24,541 nt of DNA from an uncultured Pseudomonadota bacterium (GTDB taxonomy: Bacteria > Pseudomonadota > Gammaproteobacteria > Methylococcales > Methylomonadaceae). The stretch spans positions 1 to 24,541 of the forward strand of contig CAJBJW010000115.1 of NCBI GenBank assembly GCA_903953455.1, in the 5' to 3' direction. Both the position numbers and the translations under genes were made by a program. Below are positions 14,438-23,635 of this stretch, one piece after another. The stretch's first letter is position 1; every line of letters begins with the position of its first letter. The notes beneath the pieces were generated by a model. It was not told where the DNA came from, did no database searches, and was given only the letters and a program-made list of their open reading frames with translations.

Positions 14438-16315
14438 ATGGATATTCAAACATCGTCGTTTAACAATCAAATGCTCCAAGCCATGAAGTCATTGGTGGAA
14501 AGTAATTTAAATTTAACTGTTGGACAAAAACTCCCTGTTAACGTATACGCTATTAATCATAGCGTGATTACCTTAAAGTGGGGTGGGCAATTTATTGCTG
14601 TTGAAAATCAAAATTCTTGGGCGTCTCTTACACCGCATTTAGGACAAAATATTACGCTGCAAGTCTCAAAAACAATCCCTGAGTTGGAATTTAAAGTGAT
14701 CGCACTGAATGCTTCCGCTTCCAATGCCACGCTTCCTAGCGCAGAAAAAATGAATGCGATGCGTTTAACGTTAGCAAATGCACCGCTCATGAATCGCATT
14801 GATGAATCGTTGAAAAACTTTGCTAATAATGTTCAAGGCCAACATCGTATGCAAGCTGAGGTTGTTGGGCTAGTTGGGCAAAAAATTCAATTACAAATGT
14901 TTATTGAAGATGCACAAAAATCCATCAATGGCGCTAAAAAAATGCTTATCAGCATTGATCCAAGCCAATTACAACGTTTACCCAGTGAAAAAGGCGAAAC
15001 GCTTCGTGTGGGGCAGTCATTAACATTAGCCATTACAAAAATTGGATCAATACCTGAATTCAAGCAATTGCCAACCACGCCACGAGCTATTCATGAGGCG
15101 CAAGTGAGTGAATACATGAAACAATTGCTGCCACGTCATGAATCATCAAGCGTATTATTTAATCAATTACGCACTAATTTGCCGCAAATGGATATTCAAA
15201 ATGAATCCCTTGCGCAAACCTTAAAACAAAATGCCTCTGCACTTTTTGAGCATCTACAACCTAAAGAGCAATTGTTTGATCCACAAAAACTAAAACGCTT
15301 AATATATTCTTCTGGGCTTTTTTTTGAAGCGAATGAAGCGGCTTCACCTACTTTTTTAAAAGCACCCGCTCGCACAGCTACGCCTATTGTTGTGCCCACA
15401 GCGCCGCCTATTGATTTAAAATTACCTTTACTTCGTTTAATGCAACATGAAGGGGTCAATGCACCATTAAAACAGTTAACATCTCATTTTTTGCAAAGCT
15501 TATTAAAACAAGATGCATCTTCAAATTCATTAACGCAAAATAATGAAGAAACGCAATCTGCTGTAACACAAACAAAGGCTCAGCTGCATTCGGAATTATT
15601 GCAACTCTCACGCGCTGAAAATATTCCTCAGTCATTAAAGCAACTCGCTAATGATATTCTGCCGCATTTAAAAGCGACACAGACAGAAGAAGAATCCTCT
15701 GCAAGTTTAGTCCATGCAAGCCATGATGCGCCTACTGATGCAGTGCTGAGTAACGATTTTAAAAAGGATTTGTTTAAATTAATGAGCACCATTAAGCAAG
15801 GACTTGCGCAACAACGTGAATTAGAGCTCAGCAAAAATCAAGTGGAAGGCCTGAAGAGTTTACACAATAAAACAGAAAATGCGCTGGCAAAAGTCGTGCT
15901 AGATCAGCTCCATTCTTTACCTAAAGAGGATGGAAATAAACAATTATGGGCGCTTGAATCGCCATTTTTAATTGATAACAAAGTTGAAACATTAGCGATG
16001 GAAATTCAACATGATAAAACACCCAACGCACAAAATCAGCAGGATCAACATTGGTCTGTGAATTTGACACTTGCGCCTCCTGCCCTAGGTAATGTGCAGT
16101 GCGTCATTTCGTATCAAAATGGCGTTATTAATACGCACTTTAAAAACCAATTACCTGAAACCACCAATTTAATCAGTAAAAATTTAGATACACTCAAGCA
16201 GCAGTTACAAAATGCCGGATTAATTAGTGGTCTGATGACTTCAAATAACAGTTTTAAACCACTTAAATCCGTATATGCATCAATGAATCAATCATTATTG
16301 AATGAAACCGTGTAA
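14438..16315 (+). CDS. Second FliK-like protein (C-terminal Flg_hook domain)
   Basis: This 625-residue protein starts at an ATG with AGGA 8 bases upstream. The N-terminal 100 residues (VGQKLPVNVYAINHSVITLKW; LGQNITLQVSKTIPELEFKV) look like small beta-rich repeats. The middle (about 130-520) is Gln/Ser/Leu-rich, helical and low in complexity, with a Pro/Thr-rich stretch near 310-325. The C-terminal 90 residues (WSVNLTLAPPALGNVQCVI; then NLISKNLDTLKQQLQNAGL) match the FliK hook-length control C-terminal domain. No signal peptide or membrane segment is visible. It is separate from the fli operon, whose own fliK-like gene starts at 454. It may act in export switching or be a divergent paralogue of unknown role. 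It ends about 100 bases before a CheY-like gene. Confidence 0.75.
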   Translation: MDIQTSSFNNQMLQAMKSLVESNLNLTVGQKLPVNVYAINHSVITLKWGGQFIAVENQNSWASLTPHLGQNITLQVSKTIPELEFKVIALNASASNATLPSAEKMNAMRLTLANAPLMNRIDESLKNFANNVQGQHRMQAEVVGLVGQKIQLQMFIEDAQKSINGAKKMLISIDPSQLQRLPSEKGETLRVGQSLTLAITKIGSIPEFKQLPTTPRAIHEAQVSEYMKQLLPRHESSSVLFNQLRTNLPQMDIQNESLAQTLKQNASALFEHLQPKEQLFDPQKLKRLIYSSGLFFEANEAASPTFLKAPARTATPIVVPTAPPIDLKLPLLRLMQHEGVNAPLKQLTSHFLQSLLKQDASSNSLTQNNEETQSAVTQTKAQLHSELLQLSRAENIPQSLKQLANDILPHLKATQTEEESSASLVHASHDAPTDAVLSNDFKKDLFKLMSTIKQGLAQQRELELSKNQVEGLKSLHNKTENALAKVVLDQLHSLPKEDGNKQLWALESPFLIDNKVETLAMEIQHDKTPNAQNQQDQHWSVNLTLAPPALGNVQCVISYQNGVINTHFKNQLPETTNLISKNLDTLKQQLQNAGLISGLMTSNNSFKPLKSVYASMNQSLLNETV

Positions 16316-16368
16316 TTTTTTTGCTAGAATGCAAGTCGCAATCAAAAATACGAAACCAAATCATAAAA

Positions 16369-16396
16369 TTGTTTAGTTTTTGCTGTTTTGCATAAT
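16369..16396 (+). promoter_or_regulatory. Candidate promoter of the CheY-like gene
   Basis: TTGTTT (16369-16374) and CATAAT (16391-16396) are 16 bases apart. They sit 23 bases before the ATG at 16419, which has its own AAAGGA ribosome site. Confidence 0.4.
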
Positions 16397-16418
16397 GACA
16401 CGTTAAAGGAAATTTACG

Positions 16419-16799
16419 ATGACTGATAAAAAGCTGAAGATTTTAATTGTTGATGATAATGTCCAATTACGGACGCTTTTACGGATTACGTTTACTCGTC
16501 AAACAGATTATCAGTTACTAGAAGCAGAAAATGGCGTTGAAGGTTTAAAATTAGCACTTGATGAGCGTCCTGACGTTGTCATCACAGACGTAATGATGCC
16601 GGGCGAACTTAATGGCCTTGATTTGTGTCGCAAAATAAAGGCCTCTGAACATCAGTCTTGTTTCGTTGTTTTGCTTTCTGGTAAAGGTCAACAGTCTGAT
16701 ATTGACAGTGGCATGCAAGCGGGTGCTGATGTGTATCGTGTCAAGCCATTTAGTCCGATTGAACTTATTGATATCGTAAAAGAGTTTCAAATAAAATAA
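16419..16799 (+). CDS. Single-domain response regulator, CheY-like
   Basis: The 126-residue protein is a complete receiver domain with no output domain. The acidic pocket is D12/D13 (ILIVDDN), the phosphoacceptor D57 (VVITDVMMPG), with switch residues S87 (LLSG) and K109 (VKPF). Such proteins work by protein contact, as CheY does at the flagellar switch, or as phosphorelay intermediates. It follows the FliK-like gene on the same strand, with its own likely promoter. The flagellar neighbour is suggestive, but the sequence does not establish it as the chemotaxis CheY; the hybrid kinase at 20623-23613 is another possible partner. Its stop directly abuts the tadA stop on the other strand. Confidence 0.9.
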   Translation: MTDKKLKILIVDDNVQLRTLLRITFTRQTDYQLLEAENGVEGLKLALDERPDVVITDVMMPGELNGLDLCRKIKASEHQSCFVVLLSGKGQQSDIDSGMQAGADVYRVKPFSPIELIDIVKEFQIK

Positions 16800-17303
16800 T
16801 TATTTTTTATTAGATTTATGACGCCGAGAGACGAAAAAGTCTTTCAGTATTTGAGCGCAGTGTGTTTCTAAAACTCCACCGTGCCAGTTTACACGATGAT
16901 TTAAAAATTCTGCATTCGCAAGGTTAAGCGCGTTGCATACAGCTCCTCTTTTTTCGTCAAAAGCACCAAAAACTAGCCGTTTGATTCGCGCTTGACCAAT
17001 TGCGCCCATACACATAACGCAAGGCTCTAACGTCACATAGAGCGTAGTATCAATTAACCTGTAATTTTCAAGCTGTTTACCTGCTTGCCGCAAAGCGACA
17101 ATTTCTGCGTGTGCGGTTGCATCATGCGTTGCAATGACGGCATTAGCACCTTCAGCAATCATTTTTTCATTTTTAACCAATACAGCACCCACAGGCACTT
17201 CTCCTTGATCTTGTGCGCGTTGAGCAAGTCGAAGTGCATAGCGCATCCAACTTTCATCTATTTCACGTTGTTTGTCAGCTAAATCGGTTAAAATATCAGT
17301 CAT
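16800..17303 (-). CDS. tadA: tRNA-specific adenosine deaminase TadA
   Basis: The 167-residue zinc deaminase shows the catalytic HAE motif (H65, E67 in DATAHAEIVAL) and the PCxxC zinc ligands (C95, C98 in TLEPCVMCMGA). TadA converts the wobble adenosine of tRNA-Arg(ACG) to inosine. The tRNA-Arg in this window has anticodon TCT and is not a substrate. The N-terminus runs about ten residues beyond the usual WMRYALRLA start, but the ATG at 17303 has AAGAG upstream. It is convergent with the CheY-like gene with no bases between the stops, and divergent from hisC across 31 bases. Confidence 0.96.
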   Translation of the reverse strand: MTDILTDLADKQREIDESWMRYALRLAQRAQDQGEVPVGAVLVKNEKMIAEGANAVIATHDATAHAEIVALRQAGKQLENYRLIDTTLYVTLEPCVMCMGAIGQARIKRLVFGAFDEKRGAVCNALNLANAEFLNHRVNWHGGVLETHCAQILKDFFVSRRHKSNKK

Positions 17304-17334
17304 TTTTTACTCTTAGTATTCATACTCTAAATTC

Positions 17335-18417
17335 ATGTCGAAATCACATTTTATTCATACACTCTTTCGTCCAGAAGTTTTAGCGCTCTCTGCGTATCAT
17401 GTCGCCAATGCTAAAGGTTTTATTAAACTCGATGCAATGGAAAATCCGTATACTTGGCCGCTGTCATTAAAAGATCAATGGCTAAAATGTTTGAAAGAGT
17501 GTGAAATTAATCGCTATCCTGACCCACAAGCACACACATTATCTAGCACGCTTAAATTACGCAATCAACTTCCCGAGTCCGTTGATATTTTGCTTGGCAA
17601 TGGATCAGATGAAATTATTCAGTTATTACTGATGGCACTTCCACCCGATTCTCATGTGCTCAGTACAACGCCAAGCTTTGTGATGTATAAGCAAATCAGT
17701 GATTCTTTAGGGTTGCATTATCATGGTGTTTCACTGCGAGAAGATAATTTTGATCTCGATTTACCTGCAATGCTTCAAGCCATTGAGCAGTACAATCCCT
17801 CGGTTATTTTCCTAGCGTATCCTAATAATCCAACAGGAAATCTTTTTGATGAAAAGGCCATAGAACACATTATTAGCGCAGCAAAGGGACTTGTGATTAT
17901 CGACGAAGCTTATGAGCCTTTCGCTAATAAAGCGAGCTTTATGCATAAGGTTATGCACAATGTACTCGTTATGCGCACTGTTTCAAAATTGGGATTAGCT
18001 GGTTTGCGCCTTGGATATATCGTTGGTGAAAATGAAATTATTGCGCAACTTCATAAAATCCGTCTTCCATACAACATTAACGTACTCACGCAAGCCAGCG
18101 TTCAATTCGCACTTGAGAATCACTCAGTTTTTGAAGAACAAACCAATGCCATTTGCATTGAACGCACCGTTATGTTCAACACCCTTAATGCGCTAGATGG
18201 AATTTGTGCTTATGAAAGTGCTGCCAATTTTATTTTATTTAAAGTACCACAAGATAATGCCAGTCGGATTTTTGAATCACTGAAATCGCAAGGCGTTTTA
18301 ATTAAAAATATGTCACCACAAGGGGGGCTGCTTCGTGATTGTTTGCGCGTTACTGTTGGAGCGCCTGAGGAAAATCAGGCTTTTTTAAACGCTTTAAAAA
18401 TCGCATTAAATCACTAA
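17335..18417 (+). CDS. hisC: Histidinol-phosphate aminotransferase
   Basis: This 360-residue fold-type I PLP enzyme transfers an amino group from glutamate to imidazole-acetol phosphate in histidine synthesis. Landmarks are LLGNGSDEIIQ (PLP-phosphate region), YPNNPTGN (N165), IIDEAYEPF (D190, Y193), the Schiff-base lysine K218 in RTVSKLGLAGLRLGY, and the substrate Arg near the C-terminus (CLRVTVG). Length matches HisC. No other his genes are nearby, so it is an isolated copy; related aminotransferases acting on other amino acids cannot be fully excluded. The Shine-Dalgarno is weak. It is convergent with lpxB, stop codon to stop codon. Confidence 0.93.
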   Translation: MSKSHFIHTLFRPEVLALSAYHVANAKGFIKLDAMENPYTWPLSLKDQWLKCLKECEINRYPDPQAHTLSSTLKLRNQLPESVDILLGNGSDEIIQLLLMALPPDSHVLSTTPSFVMYKQISDSLGLHYHGVSLREDNFDLDLPAMLQAIEQYNPSVIFLAYPNNPTGNLFDEKAIEHIISAAKGLVIIDEAYEPFANKASFMHKVMHNVLVMRTVSKLGLAGLRLGYIVGENEIIAQLHKIRLPYNINVLTQASVQFALENHSVFEEQTNAICIERTVMFNTLNALDGICAYESAANFILFKVPQDNASRIFESLKSQGVLIKNMSPQGGLLRDCLRVTVGAPEENQAFLNALKIALNH

Positions 18418-19569
18418 TTATTCTGGCAACATCTCAAAGACAAGTTTTGCCATAGTTTGAATGCCGCCACCCTGCCCTAATTTTTCGCGAACAATGTTAA
18501 GATTCTCGCGTTGCATTTGGGCAGCTGATGGATTGCTTAATAAACGCGACACTTCATTCGCTAAATTTTCAGGCGTTGCGTCGTGTTGAATTAATTCACG
18601 TACAATGCCTTCACCAAAAATAATATTAGGTAATCCAATAAAGCGTGTTTTAACCAAATACCGCCCAAGCCAATAGGTCAACGCATTTAATTTGTAGCAA
18701 ATCACCATAGGGATATTCATCAAAGCGATTTCAAGTGTGGCAGTACCCGAGCACGTCATTATCACATCACAACATTGCATCACATCATACTGCTGATGTT
18801 TAATGACCCTGACATCTATATCAGCCATGTTCAAATAAAACCCAATGAGCTCATCAGAAATGGAATCAGCTTGCGGCAAAATAAACTGGCACGTTGGGAA
18901 ACGCATTTTTAATTGCTGTGCAGCAGACAACATAATGGGCAATAAGCGCTTAATTTCATTCACACGACTTCCAGCAACCAATCCAACAACTGGCACATCG
19001 GAATTCAAATTAAACGTAGCCAGAGCGTCTTGCTTGCTTAATTTAGGGATAACTTTATCTATAGATGGATGCCCCACATAACGCACAGGCACATTTTCAG
19101 CTTCATAATACGCACTTTCAAATGGAAAAATGACCGCCATCATATCAATGACCGCACCATATTTCTTCACGCGATCACGCCGCCACGCCCATACTTGTGG
19201 GCTCACGTAGAATAAAACTTTAATGCCATGTTTTTTAGCGAATTTGGCTAATTGATAATTGAATTCTTTGTAATCAACGCAAATAAGTAAATCTGGTTGT
19301 TCATGAAGTAAAGCATTTTGCATTGCTTTAAGTACGCGACGTATTTCGATATAGCGTCCCAATACTTCAGCTACCCCAATGACTGAAATTTTACTTGAGT
19401 CATAGCAAAGTTCGATACCCGCTTCAGCCATTTTAACACTACCCATTCCAACGCCAATAAGTGATGGACGTTGTGTTCTTAATTCGGTAAATAAATTGGC
19501 CGCGTGCTGATCACCCGAACTTTCACCCGCACTAAAAAAAATCTTAATGGTGCACCAATGTTCTATCAA
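18418..19569 (-). CDS. lpxB: Lipid-A-disaccharide synthase
   Basis: The 383-residue GT19 glycosyltransferase joins UDP-2,3-diacylglucosamine and lipid X at the inner membrane to make the lipid A disaccharide. Motifs are FSAGESSGDQHAA near the N-terminus, CVDYKEFNYQLAKFAKKHGI, SPQVWAWR, VGHPSIDKV and the C-terminal GSGTATLE-like TCSGTATLE with IGLPNIIFGE. No ATG exists near the N-terminus; the best start is TTG at 19569, inside the last 26 bases of the HD-GYP gene, so translation is probably coupled. It lacks its usual neighbours (lpxD, fabZ, lpxA). It is the last gene of a kinase/HD-GYP operon. Confidence 0.95.
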   Translation of the reverse strand: MIEHWCTIKIFFSAGESSGDQHAANLFTELRTQRPSLIGVGMGSVKMAEAGIELCYDSSKISVIGVAEVLGRYIEIRRVLKAMQNALLHEQPDLLICVDYKEFNYQLAKFAKKHGIKVLFYVSPQVWAWRRDRVKKYGAVIDMMAVIFPFESAYYEAENVPVRYVGHPSIDKVIPKLSKQDALATFNLNSDVPVVGLVAGSRVNEIKRLLPIMLSAAQQLKMRFPTCQFILPQADSISDELIGFYLNMADIDVRVIKHQQYDVMQCCDVIMTCSGTATLEIALMNIPMVICYKLNALTYWLGRYLVKTRFIGLPNIIFGEGIVRELIQHDATPENLANEVSRLLSNPSAAQMQRENLNIVREKLGQGGGIQTMAKLVFEMLPE

Positions 19570-20614
19570 CTTCAGAAGGTTCGTCTTGATAACGCGAATG
19601 AATATCTAATACATCGTCCCATACGTTAAAGAAGGCATTCACACATTGTGGATCAAAATGTGAACTGCTGTTGTCTTTTAAAAATTGACACGCCTCCTCA
19701 AGCGTCCAAGCGCGTTTATAGGGGCGAGGGGAAGTGAGTGCATCAAAAACATCGGCGACGGCAACAATTCGGCCATATAGTGGAATATCTTCGCCTTTTA
19801 AACCATTTGGATAACCACTACCATCAAATTTTTCATGATGTGTTAGCGCCAGAATTGCTGCTGTTGAAATGAGATCACATTCACTTCCATCTAAAATTGC
19901 ATGACCAATAGAGGCGTGTTGTTTCATAATGAAAAACTCTTCCTCCGTCAATTTTCCCGGTTTAAGTAAAATGGCATCGGGCGTCGCCACTTTACCAATA
20001 TCATGCATGGGTGCAGCTTGAAGGATTAAATCTTGTTCATCAATAGAAAGCCCTAACTCTCCAGCAATTAACCGTGAATAATTGGCCATGCGCAGCAAAT
20101 GCTGACCTGTTTCGGGATCACGATGCTCGGCAGCTTTTGACAAGCGAATAATCATTTCACGCTCTCTTGCGCGAATTTCCTCGGTGGATTTTTTAACTTC
20201 AGCAGCTAACCATGCGGCGCGATCAGAAAGTGCACGTTGACTCTCACGCAGGGCCAATAAATTACGAACGCGAGCCAATAATTCGAGTTTATCCACCGGT
20301 TTATTGAGAAAATCATACGCGCCTAAATCGAGCGCGTTGGTTCTCACATCACTTTCGGTATCGGCAGTGACCATAATGATGGGAATCGTTTGATGCTCAT
20401 AAATGGCTTTGAAACGCATAATAAATTCTAGACCATCCATTTCCGGCATCATGTAATCAAGCAAAACTAAATCCGGTTCATGGCTTCCACACCAATCAAT
20501 AGCTTGTTTTGGCTCACTAAAACAAATCGATTCCAAATCGTCTATTTTTTTTAGCAAATGGCGAAATAAAGTGAGATTAGTTGCATTATCATCAACAATT
20601 AAGACTTGGTACAT
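19544..20614 (-). CDS. HD-GYP response regulator, predicted c-di-GMP phosphodiesterase (RpfG-like)
   Basis: The 356-residue protein has a receiver domain at about 1-120 (D8, D9, phosphoacceptor D53, T83, K105), a coiled-coil linker at about 120-155, and an HD-GYP domain at about 150-340. The HD pair is H204-D205 in PMHDIGKV and the signature is HHEKFDGSGYP ending at residue 269. All expected metal-binding and GYP residues appear present, so activity on c-di-GMP is likely. It starts 8 bases after the hybrid kinase stop, and that kinase is its probable phosphodonor. Lowered c-di-GMP generally favours motility, which links it to FleQ (inference). Confidence 0.94.
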   Translation of the reverse strand: MYQVLIVDDNATNLTLFRHLLKKIDDLESICFSEPKQAIDWCGSHEPDLVLLDYMMPEMDGLEFIMRFKAIYEHQTIPIIMVTADTESDVRTNALDLGAYDFLNKPVDKLELLARVRNLLALRESQRALSDRAAWLAAEVKKSTEEIRAREREMIIRLSKAAEHRDPETGQHLLRMANYSRLIAGELGLSIDEQDLILQAAPMHDIGKVATPDAILLKPGKLTEEEFFIMKQHASIGHAILDGSECDLISTAAILALTHHEKFDGSGYPNGLKGEDIPLYGRIVAVADVFDALTSPRPYKRAWTLEEACQFLKDNSSSHFDPQCVNAFFNVWDDVLDIHSRYQDEPSEVDRTLVHH

Positions 20615-20622
20615 AGCAATGC

Positions 20623-23613
20623 CTATTTATTATTTTGAATAAAATGTTGAGCACGATCCATTTCAATGTGAATTTGTGCAGTTAATTTTTCAACTTCAGG
20701 CCAATTTTTGTCTAATGAAATTTTTTCAAGCTCCTCTGCTAGCGTAGCTAATTTCAACGCACCGACGTTATAGGAAGAGCCTTTTATTTCATGCGCAATG
20801 GCTTTGATTGTATCGGAGCGATTATCCATAGCACTGCTTAGTTTAAGTTTCAATGAAACTAGGGATTCGCAGAAAACATCAAGTAGTTCATTTATAATTT
20901 CAATATCATCATCAAATAAAGCACTTAGACGCTGCCTATTGATAGGCGATTCATCAAATACTTCTTCGTTTGTAGAGGCGTCGTCTAAACTAATTGAAAA
21001 CAATTCGATTTCTTCGGTGTTTTCTTCTTCTGGGAGCCATTTATCAAGCATTTTCGATAAAACAGCACTGCTAATTGGCTTGGTCATATAATCATCCATG
21101 CCAGCATCTAAACATAATTTTTTATCGCCTTCAATGGCGTTTGCTGTCATAGCAATAATTGGCAGTCGTGTTTTATTGACGTGTGATTCACTCTCTCGAA
21201 TAATTCGTGTCGTTTCAAATCCATCCATGACAGGCATTTGACAATCCATTAAGATCAATGCGTAATTTATTGCGTCTAGCTTTTCTAATGCTTCTTTACC
21301 ATGATTGGCTATGTGAATACTGTAACCTAATTTGCCTAGCAAATGTTGCGCGACTTGCTGGTTAACCAAATTATCTTCAACAAGGAGAATTAAAAATTGT
21401 TTTTTAGGTAATGTGACATTTTTTTGGATTACCGAACGAGGAAGCACTGAGCGCATAACTGCCTGCCCATTATTTTCAATTTCAGCAAAATCTTCTGGAT
21501 GAAACACTTTAACAATCGAATCAAATAACGCTGATTGTTTAACGGGTTTAACCAATACGGTTGATACACCATTATTGAGTAATTGCTGTTTCAAATTAGC
21601 ATCAAGCGCATCTTGGCAAGCAATAATAGGCAAATGGTAGAAATGCCCCTCTGAATGAACAGCATCCATCATGCTAAACAGATTGTCAATTTTCAATTCC
21701 GCTAATAAAAGCAGATCATAATCATGACCAATAGATTTCGCATCATTGAGTAAAAACAACATTTCATTAATATTATCTGCCGTATTAATCAAACATCCCC
21801 AAGCACTTAAATACGCTAAATAAATATCGTGATTTCCGCTGTTTTCGCCGACAACTAAAACGCGTTTACCGCGCGATTTTTCAATCGAAAATTCTTTTTG
21901 TGTGAGAGCAATTTTTAATGGAATTTCAATCCAAAAAGTAGAGCCACTGTCTTCGATACTCGTCAGACCGATACGCCCACCCATGAGTTCAACTAAGCGT
22001 TTTGAAATTGAAAGCCCAAGACCTGTGCCACCATATTTTCGTGTTGTTGAACTATCCGCTTGAGAGAACGGTTTAAATAAATTTTCCTGCGCTTGTTTGG
22101 AGATACCTATTCCACTGTCACTCACTTCTGCGTGAACCCAAACAACACCATCATCAGGTTGTTGCTCAATGATAGTCGCACGCAAAATGACAGCGCCATA
22201 TGAGGTAAATTTGATGGCGTTACTAAAGAAATTCAGCAGAATCTGACGAATGCGAATAGGATCGCCAATAAGCAATTTTGGAAGTTCGGGATCAATAAAA
22301 GTCATCAATGACAACGATTTTTCATAAGCTCGTGTTGCCATCATATCGGCACTACTTTCTAATAAGTGCTGTAAAGAAAACTCAATGGATTCTATTTGAA
22401 GCTGTCCCGCTTCAATTTTTGAAAAATCTAAAATATCGTTGATAATTGTCAGAAGTAGATGTGACGACGTCTTAATAATATTGGCAAATTCCACTTGTTC
22501 TTCATCAAGTGGCGTATCAAGTAAAAGATCCGCCATGCCGATAACACCATTCATCGGTGTACGAATTTCGTGACTCATTGTTGAGAGGAAGTCAGATTTA
22601 ATGCGCACGGCATTTTCAGCGTGTTGTTTTGCGAGTTTGAGTTCTTCTTGAATGGCTTTAATTCGGCTAATATCGCGAAAACAAGCAACTGAACCCACTA
22701 CCTTGTCACCATCAATCAGCGGTGATGCAACCATACTTACTTCAACACGTTGACCCTGCTTATGAAAGAAAATTTCATCATCTGAGCGATGGCGTTTTTT
22801 GAACTTCATACACAGCGAAATTGAACTCTCTTCAAACGGCAGTACTGTACCATCTAAGCGTTGAGGATGAATAATATCATGAATAAACTTCCCTTTAACT
22901 TCCGCAAGTTGCCAACCTAATATGCGCTCCGCTTCAGAGTTTAAATAGGTTAAATAACCGTTCTCATCAAGCGTATAAACCCCATCACCTAAATTATCTA
23001 AGATCGTTTTTTGCCATGTTTCAGTTTGCGCGGTGACCTTATCGAGTTCTTTTTGCGCCGTGATATCGGTTCGAACCGAAATATAACGATCAATTTTTCC
23101 ATTTTCATCCTTACAAGGAACAATGGTCGATTTTACCCAGTAAAATTGACCATTTTTTGAACGATTACAAACAGCCCCATTCCAAATACGCCCACTTTGG
23201 ATGGTTGTCCACATATCAATAAAAAAGTCATTTGAGTGATACCCGGACTTTAAAATACGATGATTTTCCCCAATTAACTCCTTTTCACTGTAACCACTAA
23301 TTTCGCAAAATCGTTGATTGACATAAATAATTTTTCCATGGCTATCACTGATACTGACAGTGGCGTGTTCATCTAACGCACTTTTTTGCAGCCGTAAGTC
23401 ATCTAAAATATCAGTGACAATTTTTTCGTATTGGCGAGTATGTCGTATGATGAAAATGTAACTGATAAAAACGCCAACCATAAGCATTTTGCTAACCGGC
23501 GAAAAGTCAGTGGACAATAAAACAGCGGCCGAAAAAACAAAAGCACTTACTAAAGCGAGAAAACGCAATCTAATTTGTTTTTTTCGCAACTGATTTTTGA
23601 TATCAAACAACAT
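20623..23613 (-). CDS. Hybrid sensor histidine kinase (PAS-PAS-HisKA-HATPase-REC-REC-HPt)
   Basis: The 996-residue protein has two membrane segments (about 17-36 and 42-58) and PAS domains at about 75-190 and 195-320 with following PAC-type strands. HisKA carries phospho-His H348 (STMSHEIRTPMNGVIG), and the ATPase has N-, G1- and G2-boxes (NAIKFT, DSGIGIS, GGTGLGLSI). A first receiver (about 584-705) lacks the acidic pair and the phosphoacceptor (LLLLAEL where LLLMD is expected). A second receiver is intact (E746/D747, D790, T823, K845). The C-terminal HPt has H941 (AHEIKGSSYNVGA). The layout resembles BarA/GacS-type kinases with an extra, dead receiver. The small periplasmic loop suggests sensing by the cytoplasmic PAS domains. 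It is the first gene of the HD-GYP/lpxB operon. Confidence 0.95.
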   Translation of the reverse strand: MLFDIKNQLRKKQIRLRFLALVSAFVFSAAVLLSTDFSPVSKMLMVGVFISYIFIIRHTRQYEKIVTDILDDLRLQKSALDEHATVSISDSHGKIIYVNQRFCEISGYSEKELIGENHRILKSGYHSNDFFIDMWTTIQSGRIWNGAVCNRSKNGQFYWVKSTIVPCKDENGKIDRYISVRTDITAQKELDKVTAQTETWQKTILDNLGDGVYTLDENGYLTYLNSEAERILGWQLAEVKGKFIHDIIHPQRLDGTVLPFEESSISLCMKFKKRHRSDDEIFFHKQGQRVEVSMVASPLIDGDKVVGSVACFRDISRIKAIQEELKLAKQHAENAVRIKSDFLSTMSHEIRTPMNGVIGMADLLLDTPLDEEQVEFANIIKTSSHLLLTIINDILDFSKIEAGQLQIESIEFSLQHLLESSADMMATRAYEKSLSLMTFIDPELPKLLIGDPIRIRQILLNFFSNAIKFTSYGAVILRATIIEQQPDDGVVWVHAEVSDSGIGISKQAQENLFKPFSQADSSTTRKYGGTGLGLSISKRLVELMGGRIGLTSIEDSGSTFWIEIPLKIALTQKEFSIEKSRGKRVLVVGENSGNHDIYLAYLSAWGCLINTADNINEMLFLLNDAKSIGHDYDLLLLAELKIDNLFSMMDAVHSEGHFYHLPIIACQDALDANLKQQLLNNGVSTVLVKPVKQSALFDSIVKVFHPEDFAEIENNGQAVMRSVLPRSVIQKNVTLPKKQFLILLVEDNLVNQQVAQHLLGKLGYSIHIANHGKEALEKLDAINYALILMDCQMPVMDGFETTRIIRESESHVNKTRLPIIAMTANAIEGDKKLCLDAGMDDYMTKPISSAVLSKMLDKWLPEEENTEEIELFSISLDDASTNEEVFDESPINRQRLSALFDDDIEIINELLDVFCESLVSLKLKLSSAMDNRSDTIKAIAHEIKGSSYNVGALKLATLAEELEKISLDKNWPEVEKLTAQIHIEMDRAQHFIQNNK

Positions 23614-23635
23614 ATAGAGAGCGTCCTATTTGAAT

